Source: Pinus tabuliformis
Lineage: Eukaryota > Streptophyta > Pinopsida > Pinales > Pinaceae
Assembly: GCA_031772625.1 (NCBI GenBank)
Contig: CM062811.1
Location: forward strand, 646,426,820-646,490,819
Reading direction: 5' to 3'
Length of the DNA stretch: 64,000 nucleotides
Shown here in pieces: positions 1 to 11,324 of this stretch; within the stretch, counting starts at the first letter, position 1; every line of letters begins with the position of its first letter. The notes under the pieces are model-generated. The model was not told the DNA's origin, did not search any database, and was given only the letters and a program-made list of their open reading frames with translations. The translations under genes were made by a program, and so were the position numbers.

Positions 1-660
1 ACAAGTTGATGATTAATGATGATGTCAGTCGGTATGCATCATACATCTAAACAAATATGTTAATTTCATCATTTAGAAATTCATCTAGTATGTGTGAATA
101 TTAAAGAGGTCGGTATGCATCATACATCTAAACAAATATGTTAATTTCATCATTTAAATTCATCTAGAAATTCATCTAGTATGATTAGAATGGCTATATC
201 TTTTAAATATGTCCTCTTCCCTTAACTGTTGTTTGGAAAAAAACTTAATGGAAACTTTGTTTTAGATTTCCTTGGATGTAGCCTTATTTGTTATGCTTAC
301 TCTTAATGCATGGAAATGGTTTATGAAATATGGATAGGACCAATACCTTTCTACTTTGTTGAAATATTGAGAACATTGATGCATGTGCAAAGTGAAATGC
401 ATCTTGAATGTATTTGACATGATGTTTTGTAAATAACAATATTTTGTAGAAGGTATGGTTTTATCAAAAGCATTGGTGACTAATGTTTCTTGTGTGATTA
501 AGAAGGGGTAACTTAATGGCATCATACTGATGTCACTAAGATTCTAGTGGTACAAAATATAAGAACCAATGAATGGGAAAATGTTGCAATGAGATTCACA
601 ACTGCAAATACAAAGGTATGATATATACCATTATGATATGCAAGGCTTGTGCATAAAAGA
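1..660. repeat. Repeat R1, left copy
   Basis: This non-coding AT-rich stretch is the homologue of 33066-33901 in the same orientation. Both share the block from the first bases through the ACATCTAAACAAATATG motif, and the block around 240-640 starting at the GGAAACTTTG motif. The left copy lacks about 260 bp present on the right (roughly 33175-33430). It continues past 660 into sequence that the right copy has lost to the insertion of element H. It could be part of an old LTR or a dispersed repeat; no coding or LTR ends are visible. Confidence 0.75.
28..185. repeat. Imperfect tandem duplication, period about 81 bp, in R1
   Basis: The string GTCGGTATGCATCATACATC begins at 28 and again at 109 and continues into the same downstream block. 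The second unit has a small extra repeat of the ATTCATCTAG motif. The right R1 copy has only one unit, so the duplication arose in the left copy after the two separated. Confidence 0.8.
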
Positions 661-2122
661 TATAGTAATTCTTTTCTAAATTACAGGTTGGTAATTATGT
701 GGAAATTTTGAAATCAACACCACCTGTATGACATGCGATGTCAGTCATGACTTCCTGTCAAATTTACTTTTACAGACTATGGGGCCCATGTTGAAGGTGA
801 TGTACATAATTGTTCTTTCTGCTTTAATATTAGTGTGTATATGGTCAGCCATGTAAATTACACTAGGTAAAGGTGCTAAAGATAATTTCACATCCCAAAC
901 AATTATAGGAAAATTGGGAAAGATGCAATGAGGGATATGGGTAGTGGAAATTACCTTTCTAGATTTCCTCTACCTAGAGATAGATTATCTCAGCAAGGGA
1001 AAAGGGTTGGCCAAGAAGGTGAATGGGGAAAATAATGAGGCAATATTGCTAGTTTTGGAGCCAAAATTCCTCAAGACAAGACTTGTTGTAGGAAAAGGCG
1101 GGACACTAACAAGAGGAATCCTGTGTTGGATCAAGTGTGGTCACTGTCAAGGAATTGTCCTGAATGTAAAATTGGCTTAATCTAGTTAGTGGAAACCAAT
1201 TCTCATTGGTAGGGAGGAGCATTCATTTTCCCACTATGGTTTTTGTGGCAGACCAAGTTAACTCACCACATAAGTGATGTGTTATAATGATTTTTTTTAT
1301 GTTTGTTTAAGAATTTTATGTACATATTGACAGGAGAAGAGCATAGCACTCGAGAAGTAACTCTTGGAAGTGTAGTTCCTACATTATACTATTAGTCTTG
1401 TAGATTTTTTAGCGAGGGGCTAAGATAGTATGCACTTGGTGCAATTATTACTACCTTAATCATTTTGATGATTAGAGAGGATGTGCTCTCTGAGTACTTT
1501 TTGAGATACTATGATTAAAAATATCACCTAACATTGCATAAATAATTGATAGGTGAAAATGTTGTGATTAAATGTAATGTGATTATGATTGAGAGATATT
1601 AATTGGATTTGTTGGTCATATGATATGGGGTGCTTTCTGTTAGGACAATAAACCACTCTTAGATTGCTTGCCACAACTAATAAACCAGCTATAATTTAAT
1701 TATTGTGTGAAGTGGCCATGGTTTCAAAAAGTGTTGACAAATAATAATAAGTTTTATAAAGACCTTGTTTTTTATTTTCGAAATTGAAAAATGGCTAAAA
1801 TATTGAAAGTAAAAGTGAATATTTTTGTAGCTGTAAATGTTTTTGACTATTAATAAAAAGATCACTACTCTTACTTATTAATATTCCTTAAAATAAAATC
1901 CTTCATTTTGAAGGGTAAATACCCCCTTTTTGGTTTGTATGGTTGCAAAACTATCATGACTAGATATAGATGTCATGATTTATAGATGATTTAAAAAGTA
2001 GATTGTGAAGATAAAAGAAATCTAAATGAAAAGATAGTTCTAGTGGGAAATAAAGACTAGGAAAAAACATAATAATAATAAAAGAAAGAAGAGATGAATA
2101 CCAGGGACGATGTTATCTTTAA
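661..2122. other. AT-rich intergenic DNA, nothing recognised
   Basis: No gene, RNA or element end could be assigned. An open frame of 78 codons at 944-1180 on the + strand matches no family I recognise and has no supporting context. The stretch is probably decayed repeat, since the downstream end abuts a Gypsy-type polypurine tract. Confidence 0.5.
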
Positions 2123-2150
2123 GGGGGGGAGTATGTAATATCCTTATCCT
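2123..2150 (+). mobile_element. Orphan Gypsy-type polypurine tract and LTR start
   Basis: A G-rich tract ending in GGGGGGGAGTA is followed by TGTAATATCC at 2134. This is the usual arrangement at the 3' end of plant Ty3/Gypsy elements, where a purine tract sits against an LTR starting TGTAAT. No partner LTR and no pol remnants were recognised in the window, so this is a fossil of an old, largely lost element. The right-hand end of the LTR is not located. Confidence 0.45.
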
Positions 2151-2789
2151 TAACAACTCATGTATCTACATATTATGAAAATATTACTAATTTAATATGT
2201 ATAATGAATATTGGCCATCAAGAACCATTACAAATAGTTTGCAACTAATTCAATGAGCATTCTTTCCCTCTCAGTTCTCTATTGTTAATATTATGGTGGC
2301 TAACATTTGAAGGGATTGAGCACACAACCAAGAGTAATTGAATATGATTCGTTGCCTTGATTTCAACAAGGAAGCTTACAAAAGTAAAGGTTCTATTCCC
2401 CTTACTATCAGATTAGAGGAGGAACCATTGACTATGATCGAAGACATGGATCTTATTTGAATGAACAATCTGCTGAGGTAGAAACTCATGATTACATCCA
2501 ATGGAAAGGCTCTCGGAAAGGTTCGATAAGATGGTCATATGGATGATTTTCTTGACTACTATGGTCTTGACTGGGACACACAATCACATCTTTGTCATAC
2601 GTCTTCTTACGTTCAATGTCATGTTTCTTTATCTCTCATGCTTTTACATGTGCTATGGTCTTATATATTTATATAGATACATGGATGCCCAAGAAGAGCT
2701 CAATTCTTTCGAGGTTGGAATAGATGCTTTATCCTTTGTTTCACACTTGATTATTTTAATAAATGGTGTTAAATATGAAATTTTTTATA
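2151..2789. other. AT-rich DNA downstream of the orphan LTR start
   Basis: This may be part of the old Gypsy LTR that starts at 2134. A 102-codon open frame at 2501-2809 has no recognisable domain; its hydrophobic composition is what T-rich DNA gives by chance. Nothing else is supported. Confidence 0.4.
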
Positions 2790-3330
2790 TATGTAGATCT
2801 CATGCATAAAGTTTAAGTTTGGATTTCCTTTTGAATGGAGCTATGTAGTTATTTGTAAAAATAATAATTTATGGGTTTTCTTTTTGAAAAATTAACTTAC
2901 AAGATTTTGTTTTGAAAAATATTATGTAGATCTCATGTGTAGAGATTTTATAAGTTATAGGACTTTCTTTTGAAAATATAAGTAATGTTATTGTGCTTAA
3001 CGATAATAGATATTTTGATAGTTTTCTTGAGAAAATAATATGTGCTTATATGCACATAGATAGTAGCTATTGTATTAGTTACCTTGAAAAATAATGTGTC
3101 TATATGTACTAAAATAATAGCTATTGTGTTAGATTTCTTGAAACAATATTGGGTGTTTACTTGCACAAAGGTACGTGTTGTTGAGCTAGTTACTGTTGGG
3201 AATTTAAAGAATATGCAATTGCATGCATAAAGATAATAACTATTAAGCTAGTTTTATTTTTAAAATATGGGTCATTGTGGTGGCTTTTCTTTTGGCAAAG
3301 AATGTGTTCTTGTGCGAAAAAAATAATAGT
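2790..3330. repeat. Degenerate tandem repeat, unit about 70-80 bp
   Basis: Several diverged units follow one pattern: a TGCA-type word, then AAAGATAATAG or similar, then CTATTGTGTTAG, then TTTCTTGAAAAATAAT. The clearest units lie near 2985-3065, 3066-3140, 3141-3215 and 3216-3310. There is no coding potential. It may be the internal repeat of an old LTR. Confidence 0.6.
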
Positions 3331-3385
3331 AGTTGTGGTGTTTATCTCTTGGGAAGATTTCCCTCATCTTGTGTGAAGAGATAGT

Positions 3386-3445
3386 GATAACCATGGCGAT
3401 TCTTTTAAATATTACTCAGATAACCATGGTGATTCTTTTAAATAA
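3386..3445. repeat. Two-copy direct repeat, period about 32 bp
   Basis: GATAACCATGGCGATTCTTT and its near-identical partner GATAACCATGGTGATTCTTT occur back to back, each followed by TAAATA. This is a short local duplication at the end of the longer degenerate array. Confidence 0.8.
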
Positions 3446-3514
3446 TATTGTATTCTTATGGGTGGAGGTAAAATGTATCTATTCCCTTTCTTATAATGCA
3501 TGGGAGGTATGGAT

Positions 3515-3716
3515 AGATGAGCATGCCTTGGTAATCTTTATGCATTTTACTTTATGCATGTGAGATTTGGATGGATAGACATGTGTCATAGCCATACACA
3601 TGCTTAGATAAATAAACATGTTTTTGTAATTGTGTGCTTTTAATTAACGCATGTGTGGTGTCAATAAAGAAGCATGCCTCGATACTCTTTATGCATTTTA
3701 TTTATGCACATGAAAA
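3515..3716. repeat. Pair of about 50-bp repeats about 150 bp apart
   Basis: GCATGCCT followed by CTTTATGCATTTTA and then TTATGCA occurs at about 3522-3560 and again at about 3671-3705. Between them lie further ATGCATG-type words. They look like another layer of internal duplication in the same old repeat. Confidence 0.6.
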
Positions 3717-5551
3717 TATGTTTGAAGCATAACTAGTAGATATTTATTATTTGGGTTTGATAAATATTTTATAATCATGATGTTAAAGATACTGATGATA
3801 GTAATTGTGAGAAAGAAATTTAACATAAGCGAAGGATGAATTAATTGTGTTTAACCCATCCCCTATACAACAATTGAAAATGTATTATAGTTAACACTAT
3901 GGAATGCAATGCACTAGTGGTTCATGCAAAGTGAAATATTGTTAAATGCAATATAATCCAATGCCTGAAACAACCAAGACGGAAAGAAATAATGTTCAAG
4001 GAATTGTGGGGTAAATTGTTTTGATAACATGATTAATGTAATGGCTTCTAACTAGTTTTTAAAGATGATATTTCCTTATAAGATTTTAATAATGGATAAG
4101 GGATGGATTCCCTGCTTGCCATTGAGTAAGGGGTGAACACCCTCATGAAACGTTTAATTAAATAAATGTGTGATTTTTTTTCCTTCAAGTTTTCCAGGGT
4201 ATATCAGTGTCCATTTATGTGTCTTCCTATTTTTTTTATTTTGATGTTATTGCTACCTTGCATGGCATTGGCACTTACGTCATCAAATATGTGATTAACT
4301 ATCCTATTTAAATGAATAATGATAATGATGCAAGGTTACAACAGGAAGCTTTATGTAACATGCTGCAACATTGGTTGTTATATTAAGTGAATTGTTATTT
4401 CAATTCTAAAGTTACTTTATGTAATGAAAATGATTTTTTATAACGGTGAATTAAGGAATATGGAAAATTTCATTGGGAATATTACATGCTAGTAAATCCA
4501 GTAAAATTTTTCTAATCCTATGTATTTTTACAAGAGGTTTACTCGAGGATGTCACAAGTGGTATCAAAGCAAAGGTTGCAACACTGGTGTCTTTCGAATT
4601 CTTTAAGAACATAGAGTACACGTATGATGCTAATGGATATAGGTTAAGGTATGACAACAATGAAAATTATATGGAAATGTATTCCATAGACTCCATTTGA
4701 TATGAGATGCATGATTTTGTTATTGCATTAAAGAATGATACATGTTAATGTCTACTTTAAAGAATAATTGTGATCATGGTATTTGAATCTTTATACCGAT
4801 AAAAAACAATAAGAAATTTTGTTGCATTTTTGTAGCTAAATCATGAACAATTTTGAATATTCACATTGTCAATAGTCATAGTGTGGATTAACTACTAACC
4901 TTTTCATCCATACTCTTATGATAATAATGGTGCATTTAAAGAAGAATGATTAGAGTTACAACACACTGCTTATAAGAAAATAATGGATGCATGTATTCTT
5001 TTTTGTGATAGAAAAGGAGTGTAGAAAGGTGGGGGTTCTCCTTGAAGAGGACAATAGAATGTGTTAAAATACATGGAAACAACCCATTTGGATGTCGAAA
5101 ATAAATAATGGGTCATGTGGTAGGTCTTTATTGTAATGGCTAATTGTCGATTGAGTCCTGTCATGGATTTTGATTGAGTTTATAATGGTTGGTAGCATTG
5201 ATTATTTAGTATATTGCACTTTCATGAAATTGGTATTGCATGACATCATTGTTGGTAATTACCATAGTAATAAGTTTTATCTGAGCTTTCGATAAATTAA
5301 TAAACTTATCCTTGAAGGTTTATTGCAAATGCATAATTCGTTTTCTGATTAAAGATTATTAAAGGTTGTAAACAATGTTATAGTGGTAGTTCATTTCCAT
5401 GTTATTGGTCTAATGGTGCCAATACACTGTTGAATTTGGTGTTGATCGAATTATTACCATAATTGTTGTTGACACTCAAGCACTAATGATAAATTGCTGG
5501 TTTATATGATTAAATCTTTGTATAGGCTTTTATGCATATGTAAGAAAATAC
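3717..5551. other. AT-rich intergenic DNA, nothing recognised
   Basis: There is no assignable gene or element boundary. Small open frames on both strands at 4451-4700 and 4970-5164 overlap each other or lack any domain. Element A begins at 5552. Confidence 0.5.
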
Positions 5552-6414
5552 TGTTCAAAAAATGTGGCAAGAAAGGCTCAATTTGACTTTAGTCTTATTC
5601 AAATTGAGTAAATCAAATTTCCACATTAGCAGGACAACTTGGAGGTAGTTAACTAGTGTGACATGGATCTTATCACTCAATTAGATGAGTAAATTCTAGT
5701 TACAGGGCTTGGAGTTCAGTTATGCATGTGTGATTGTTAAATTTTAGTAATCTAGATCAGTTATTTTCATTTGTATTCAGTGAAATGACCTCTAACTATT
5801 GTTGGAGTCAGTTGAAGGTCAATTGTGCAGTGGGATAGTAGTCTAACTCAAATATCTATTAGTTAGCTGATCAATCGACCCAAAATAGCTAATGCATGTA
5901 AATAATTCAAGTTCCTCAGCTGAAGTGGAGATAACAAGCCAGTGCAACAACAATTGTAAACTGGTTTGAGCGTATAAGTGTTGCACGAGATCAGATGATC
6001 AATCCTTGGGAATTGCACAATTAATTTGGAGGAAATTCCTAACTAATAGGGGCTAATTTGCTTAGGATTTGCACAAGGAAATAGGAGGCTTGGTGAGAAA
6101 AGCACTGGCTAAGTGTTGGACAGAGTTTGTCATTGAGCAAAGAGAAAAATTATTCTTTTGCAAGTTGTGCCTAGAGCTAAAGCATGAAATTGTAATAGTT
6201 TATTTATTCATCTTATTAATGCAAAGAGGCTTGAGGGGTTTTTCCCTGTTGGGTTCCCTTAGAAATCACTGTGTATTTTTGGGTTTACTTATTGCATGTC
6301 TATGCATGTTGTTCTAAATTGTGAATTTCATTCCGTAGATCAGTAGAGTAGAATTGTGTCCCTTGTTTTCAAGTTGAAATCTTGAGTAGTTTCAATTTAT
6401 ATCAAATGTATACA
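5552..6414 (+). repeat. Element A 5' LTR
   Basis: It starts TGTTCAAAAAATGTGGCAAG and ends ATGTATACA, about 863 bp, and pairs with 10430-11276 along its whole length. It is bounded on the right by the primer binding site. Confidence 0.92.
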
Positions 6415-6429
6415 TGGTATCAGGGCCCT
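6415..6429 (+). other. Element A primer binding site
   Basis: TGGTATCAGGGCCCT directly follows the LTR. It resembles TGGTATCAGAGC, the complement of the 3' end of initiator tRNA-Met used by most plant Copia elements. Confidence 0.85.
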
Positions 6430-6506
6430 GAAATCACATTAGAACATCTCCCAGGAATTTCAAAGTAGCGGCTTCAGTGCTACAATTTTACTTCAGGATC
6501 GGGAGA

Positions 6507-7320
6507 ATGTCTTTCAATGGTCTGGGATTGGAGTATGCCCTAGAGGGTAGCTCGAATTTCATCGCTTGGAAGGATTGAATGGAGGTCGTGCTTGATGAAA
6601 ATGGTGTGTTAGAATATGTGAAAACTGGTATTGCAAAACCATAGCAATCAGATGCACAAAAATTAGCCCAATGGAAGAAGGATGTTGCAAAGGTGAGAAG
6701 AATTATTCTGGAAGGTATGAGAGACCATGTGGTCTCAAATATCCATGGAAAAGAGACAACATTTTCCATGTGGAAGACACTCATTTAGTTATTCAAAAAT
6801 AATAGTGACCATGGAAAATTGGCCCTGAAAGACAAACTTCGAAACATAAGGATGCAGAAAAATGACATTGTTCCGCAATATCTCTCTAGGTTTACACAAT
6901 TTCAAGATGAGCTTGGAGGGGTCAGGGTGAATGTAGCAAAATATGACCTGGTGAGCCTATCCCTTCTAGGCCTTCCAAAATCCTAGCACAACTACTAAGA
7001 CTCGGTGAATGGAAGGGAAAAATTACTGAATTAGGAATGGTTGTGGTATGATTTGGTTCAAGAAGAGTTTATGAGAAATAACAGATATGGAACTTCATCC
7101 AAAGCTAAGGATCAAGAGAATTTTTCCTTGGTTGGAAAGGGGAAGAAGTGAAAAGGAAAGAAGACCCAAAGCAAACCTAAATCTGACCAATATAATGGAA
7201 AGAAGAAAGACTTGAGCAAGATAAAATTCTTCCACTATCACGAATACATGCATTATGTAACAAAATGTCTACGCAAGAATTCTAACAAGAAGCCTTCAGG
7301 AGGAGCACCAGGTGAAGCAC
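6507..7320 (+). pseudogene. Element A gag remnant
   Basis: Translated pieces resemble the Copia gag (UBN2-type) family, with an opening MSFNGLG and later words such as AQWKKDVAKVRRIIL and a nucleocapsid-like basic stretch near 7130-7300. The same words occur in the gag of element C, which confirms the family. Gag would form the particle shell in the cytoplasm. The region is broken and is a fossil. Confidence 0.75.
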
Positions 7321-7329
7321 TAGCTTGAT

Positions 7330-7890
7330 TTTAGTGCCTCATTCCATACGACAAGGTGCAAGGAGTTTTTCAACAGCTTGGAGGAGAAGGATCTCCATAT
7401 GTATATCAAAATTGGGGATGATCGGAGCTACATTGCTACTGGAATTGGTACTATCACCTTTGAGAGGGAGAAATCCTCTCCTCTTCACCTCAAAGATGTT
7501 ATGTATGTACTCGGGTTGAAGAAGAACCCGATCTCTATAGCAATATTGGAGGATCGCGGCTATGATGTTATTTTCAGTAAAGAGAAAGCTTTTATGAGAC
7601 ACATAGCTAACGGGAAAGTGAAGAAGATTGGGGTTTGAGTGAAGAATCTATACAAACTTGAGGTGAGAGATTGCACTACATTGAGTAGCAAGGTTGAGAA
7701 AGTGTCAAGTCAAGATGTTGGAGAACTCTAACAAAGGAGATTGGGTCATTTACACCATGGTGCCTTAAAAATCTTGCATTACCACAAATCTCCCTAAAGG
7801 CTTCCTTGACTAGCAATATGTCTATAAGGTTTCACATTGGGGAAATATGTCAAATAAACTTTCCATGACCGAGATAGAAGAGAAGATGCA
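7330..7890 (+). pseudogene. Element A protease and pre-integrase remnant
   Basis: The segment EEKDLHMYIKIGDD and the downstream HLKDVMYV and LKKNPISI words match the part of Copia polyproteins between the aspartic protease core and the integrase. Element C has the matching segment on the other strand at 26332-26559, including a clear DSGAS protease motif. It is broken here. Confidence 0.7.
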
Positions 7891-7893
7891 ATC

Positions 7894-8460
7894 TTGGAGA
7901 GAGTCCAATCTGATGTCTTTGGACCCTTTTCTACAACCTCCACAACAAAACATAAGTACTATGTTATTTTTATTGATGATTTCTCTAGAAAATGTTGGAT
8001 CTTCTTCATATGGAACAAGGATAAAGTTTTCTCAAAAATTTTTGAATTCAAAGCATTAGCTGAGAAGGAGATAGTGAAGAAGGTGAAAGCTCCCAGGAGC
8101 GACAATGGAGGTGAATTTGTTTCGAATTCCTTCAAGGGTTTATGTGCCAAAGAAGGTATTCTAAGAGAGATGACAACACCCCATAACCCACAGCAAAATG
8201 GGGTCACTAAGGAAAAAATAAGAATAGTGGGAGAACCCAGGGCCACATTCCATGATCAAGGGCTGCCATTACATCTATGGGAAAAATCATGCAACACTGC
8301 AGTCTACTTGCAAAACCTGGGTCCTCACAAGATACTTGGTATGATCACATCAGAGGAAGCTTTCTCTAGGAGAAATCCTGATGTGTATCATTTCAGAATT
8401 TTTGGAGCTTCAATTTATTTCATGTCTCCAAGAATTCGAGGAAGAAACTTGAGCCTATAG
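7894..8460 (+). pseudogene. Element A integrase remnant
   Basis: The words QSDVFGPF, IFIDDFSRKCW, RSDNGGEF and TPHNPQQNG are the conserved Copia integrase core, including the two aspartates of the D,D,E site. The C-terminal part continues with FRIFGASIYF. Integrase inserts the element's cDNA into host DNA. The region belongs to a broken element. Confidence 0.9.
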
Positions 8461-8819
8461 AAGAGTTTCGAGATTTTGCAAGATACACTGAAACTCCACA
8501 CAATTACTAGGTGTATTTGCCTTCATTGAGAATGAAAGTTGTAAGGAGATATGTCAAGTTCAATGAGGAAAAGGCTATGAGATGATATCTAGAACGAGAG
8601 TTGAGTATACCACAAGAGCAGGATCTTCTAGCTCCAAACGAGGAGCCTCGAGATGAACTTCAGGAAGTTGTGGAGTAGCCACATGCAGAGGAGAAGAGAG
8701 GAGGCATAATGGAAGCACCAACTCAACCAGAATCTTCCAAAGAGGGGAGAAATATAACCAGAGAAGCCGATAGATTGGTACAAGATGTTAGGGAGAATGT
8801 GAGAGCCCCTACATCATAG

Positions 8820-9660
8820 TGTAGGAAAAGGAGGTCACCTAATAGGTACATTGGTTACATGGCTCTCATGATAGAGCTCATTGAGACAAATAATTCTTCA
8901 TTTGAGGAAGAATTTGCTCAACCTATTTTTGTTGATGCCGAGGTGGAAGAATATGAATCCATCATGAAGAACAATGTATGTGAGGTGGTGCTGAGACTGG
9001 AAGGGGTTTCAGTGGTTAGCTCCAGATGGATCTACAAAGTGAAGCATGTAGCATACAGGAGCATCGAGAAGTAAAAGGTTAGATTTGTGGCCAAAGGATT
9101 CTCTTAGGTAGAGGGAGTGGACTATGAGGAAAATTTTGCACCGGTTGCAAGATATTCCTCAATTATATCCATTCTAGCATTATCTATGGAGATGGGATGG
9201 AAAATACACCAGTTGGATGTGAAGGTTGCCTTTCTCAATGGTGTTGTTGAGGAAGAAATTTACATAGAGCAAGCGAAAGGATTTGAGACATGTGATTGAG
9301 AGTCTCATGTGTGCAAACTCAAGAGAGAATTGTATGGTCTCAAACAGGTGCCCCAAGCATGGTACACTCGGATCGAAAGTTGTCTCAATGGATTGGACTT
9401 CACCAAAAGTGAAGCAAATGTGAACCTATGTCATATTGTGGTAGATGGTAAGTCTCTTATTCTTGTTCTGTGTGTCGATGATTTCATATTCACAAGTGAT
9501 GAGAAGTTGTTCCACTCTTGCAAATAGGATCTTGCAAGCAAATTTGAGGTGAAAGGCATGGGCCTCATGCATTACTTCCTCGGGATGTAAGTATGGCAAG
9601 GTGATGGTGAATTTTTTGTGTCTCAAGGTAAGTATGATACCTAGATACTTCAAAGATTTC
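8820..9660 (+). pseudogene. Element A reverse transcriptase remnant
   Basis: The Copia RT signature is present: VEEYESIMKN, then YEENFAPVARYSSI, QLDVKVAFLNG, CKLKRELYGLKQ and a VDDF-type active-site region near 9470. The enzyme copies element RNA into DNA inside the particle. Identity with C at 24654-25088 is high. It is a fossil with several breaks. Confidence 0.9.
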
Positions 9661-9769
9661 ACATGGAGATTTATAAGCCCATGGACACACCTCTAGCTCC
9701 AAACTAGAATAAGTAGAATGTCAATTCAGGGGAAGAGGTTGATGCTAACATTTACAAGAAGCTTTTGGG

Positions 9770-10415
9770 GTCTTTGATGTATCTTTTGAACATAAGACCT
9801 AACATGTGCTATGTAGTAAACTAGCTGAGTTAAACTATGGTGAGGCCTACCAAGTTGTATTAGAAGTTAATAAAGCATGTGTTATGGTACCCCAGAGGCA
9901 CTACCCGTATGGATTATGGTACATACAGACAGAGGGAGTGAAGTTGCAAGGCTTCACCGATGGAGATTGGGCAAGGAGCCCATCCGATAGGAAAAGTACA
10001 TCAGGTGCTATCTTCAATGTTGGGTCCACAGCTATTTCCTGGTATAGCAAGAAGCAGAGGTATGTGGCTCTCAGCTCAAGAGAGGTTGAATACATGGCTA
10101 CAAGCTAAGCAACCTGTGAAGAAATATGGATAAGGAAAATACTTATGGGACTATTCAGTCAGGAGATGGATCTGATAGTGATATATTGTGATAATTAGAG
10201 TTTCATTAAGCTCTTTGAGAATCTGGTATTTCATGACAGGTCCAAGCACATTGATATTTGATACCATCATTTTCCAGAATGTGTGCAGAGGATAATTATG
10301 TTGCCACAATACATCACAAATGAGGAGAAAGATGTTGACATCTTGACAAAGGCATTTTCAAGAGGTAAATTCAAATTCCATAGGTGTAGGATAGGGGTGG
10401 TAGAAAATCCCTTTC
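9770..10415 (+). pseudogene. Element A RNase H remnant
   Basis: GFTDGDWARSPSDRKSTSG and YVALSSREVEYMA are the hallmark Copia RNase H segments. The tail near 10240-10400 corresponds to the HIDI and KADV-type end of Copia pol. RNase H removes the RNA template during cDNA synthesis. It is broken. Confidence 0.88.
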
Positions 10416-10419
10416 TTTC

Positions 10420-10429
10420 TAAGAGGGAG
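10420..10429 (+). other. Element A polypurine tract
   Basis: TAAGAGGGAG lies immediately before the 3' LTR start TGTTGAAA, as expected for the plus-strand primer of a Copia element. Confidence 0.88.
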
Positions 10430-11276
10430 TGTTGAAAAAATGTAGCAAGAAAGGCTCAATTTGACTTTAGCCTTAGTCAAATTTCCACATCAACAAGAAA
10501 ACTTGGAGGCAGATAACTAGTGTGACCTGGATCTTGTCACTTAGTTAGTTTAGTAAAATTTAGTCAGAGGGTTTGATGTTCAGTTATGCATGTGTGATTG
10601 CTAATTTAGTAATCCAATACATTTATTTTCAGTTGTATTTGTTTAAATGACCTATAAATATTGTTGGAGTTACTTGAAGGTCATTTATGCAATGGGGTAG
10701 CAGTATAACTTAGAGATTTGTTAGTTAACTGATCAATACGCCAAAAATATATAATTTATGCAAGGAATTTGAGTTCCTCAGCTGAAGTAAAGGTGACAAG
10801 GAAGTGTAACAATAGTTGTAAAATAGTTTGATTGTATAGGTGTTGCATGAGATTAGATGATCAATCCTTGGGAATTCCCCAATTAATTTGGAGGGAATTC
10901 CTAAATAATATGGGCTAATTTCTGTAGGATTTGCACAAGGAAATAGGAGGCTTGGTGATAAAATAATTGGCTAAGTGTAGGCCAGAGTTTGTCATTGAGA
11001 AAAGAGAAAAACTATTCTTTTGCAGGTTGTGCTAAGAGCTCGAACATGAAATTGTAATGGTTTCTCTATTAATCTGATTAATGCAAATCGGCTTGAGGGG
11101 TTTTTCCCAATTGGGTTCCCCTATAAATCACTGTGTATTTGTAGTTTTTCTTCTTGCATGTCTATGCTTGTTGTTCTAAATTGTGATTTTCATTATGTAG
11201 ATCAGTAGAGTAGAATTGTGTCTCTTGTTTTCAGGTTGAAATCTTGAGCAGTTGCAATTTCTATCAAATTTCTACA
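10430..11276 (+). repeat. Element A 3' LTR
   Basis: It starts TGTTGAAAAAATGTAGCAAG and ends AAATTTCTACA, about 847 bp. It pairs with 5552-6414 with scattered substitutions and small indels. Confidence 0.92.
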
Positions 11277-11324
11277 ACTACAATGATTGCGAAAGTAGAT
11301 ATTTGTTTAACAATGCCTACACAT
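11277..11324. other. 48-bp strip of target DNA between elements A and B
   Basis: This is the only flanking DNA left between the end of A and the start of B. It holds the A-side pentamer ACTAC and the B-side pentamer CACAT. Confidence 0.7.

Larger units (their letters stand above)
5552..11276 (+). mobile_element. Element A: Ty1/Copia retrotransposon, fossil
   Basis: This is a full-length Copia fossil of about 5.7 kb. In order it has an LTR, an initiator-Met-type primer binding site, gag, protease, integrase, RT and RNase H remnants, a polypurine tract and a second LTR. The order integrase before RT places it in Ty1/Copia. The coding part is broken at ten or more places. The LTRs differ by roughly 12-15% by eye plus indels, so it is old. 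Flanking pentamers AATAC and ACTAC match at 4 of 5 and fit a decayed target duplication. Element C at about 23.8-28.3 kb is a relative of the same family. Confidence 0.93.

Noticed and set aside
944-1180. 78-codon + strand frame with a Cys/His-containing end
   Set aside because: No family recognised, no homologous context, and the neighbourhood is decayed repeat.
2501-2809. 102-codon hydrophobic frame that could pass for a membrane protein
   Set aside because: The hydrophobic composition follows from T-rich DNA; no signal peptide pattern with charge bias, no homologue recognised, and it lies inside presumed old repeat.
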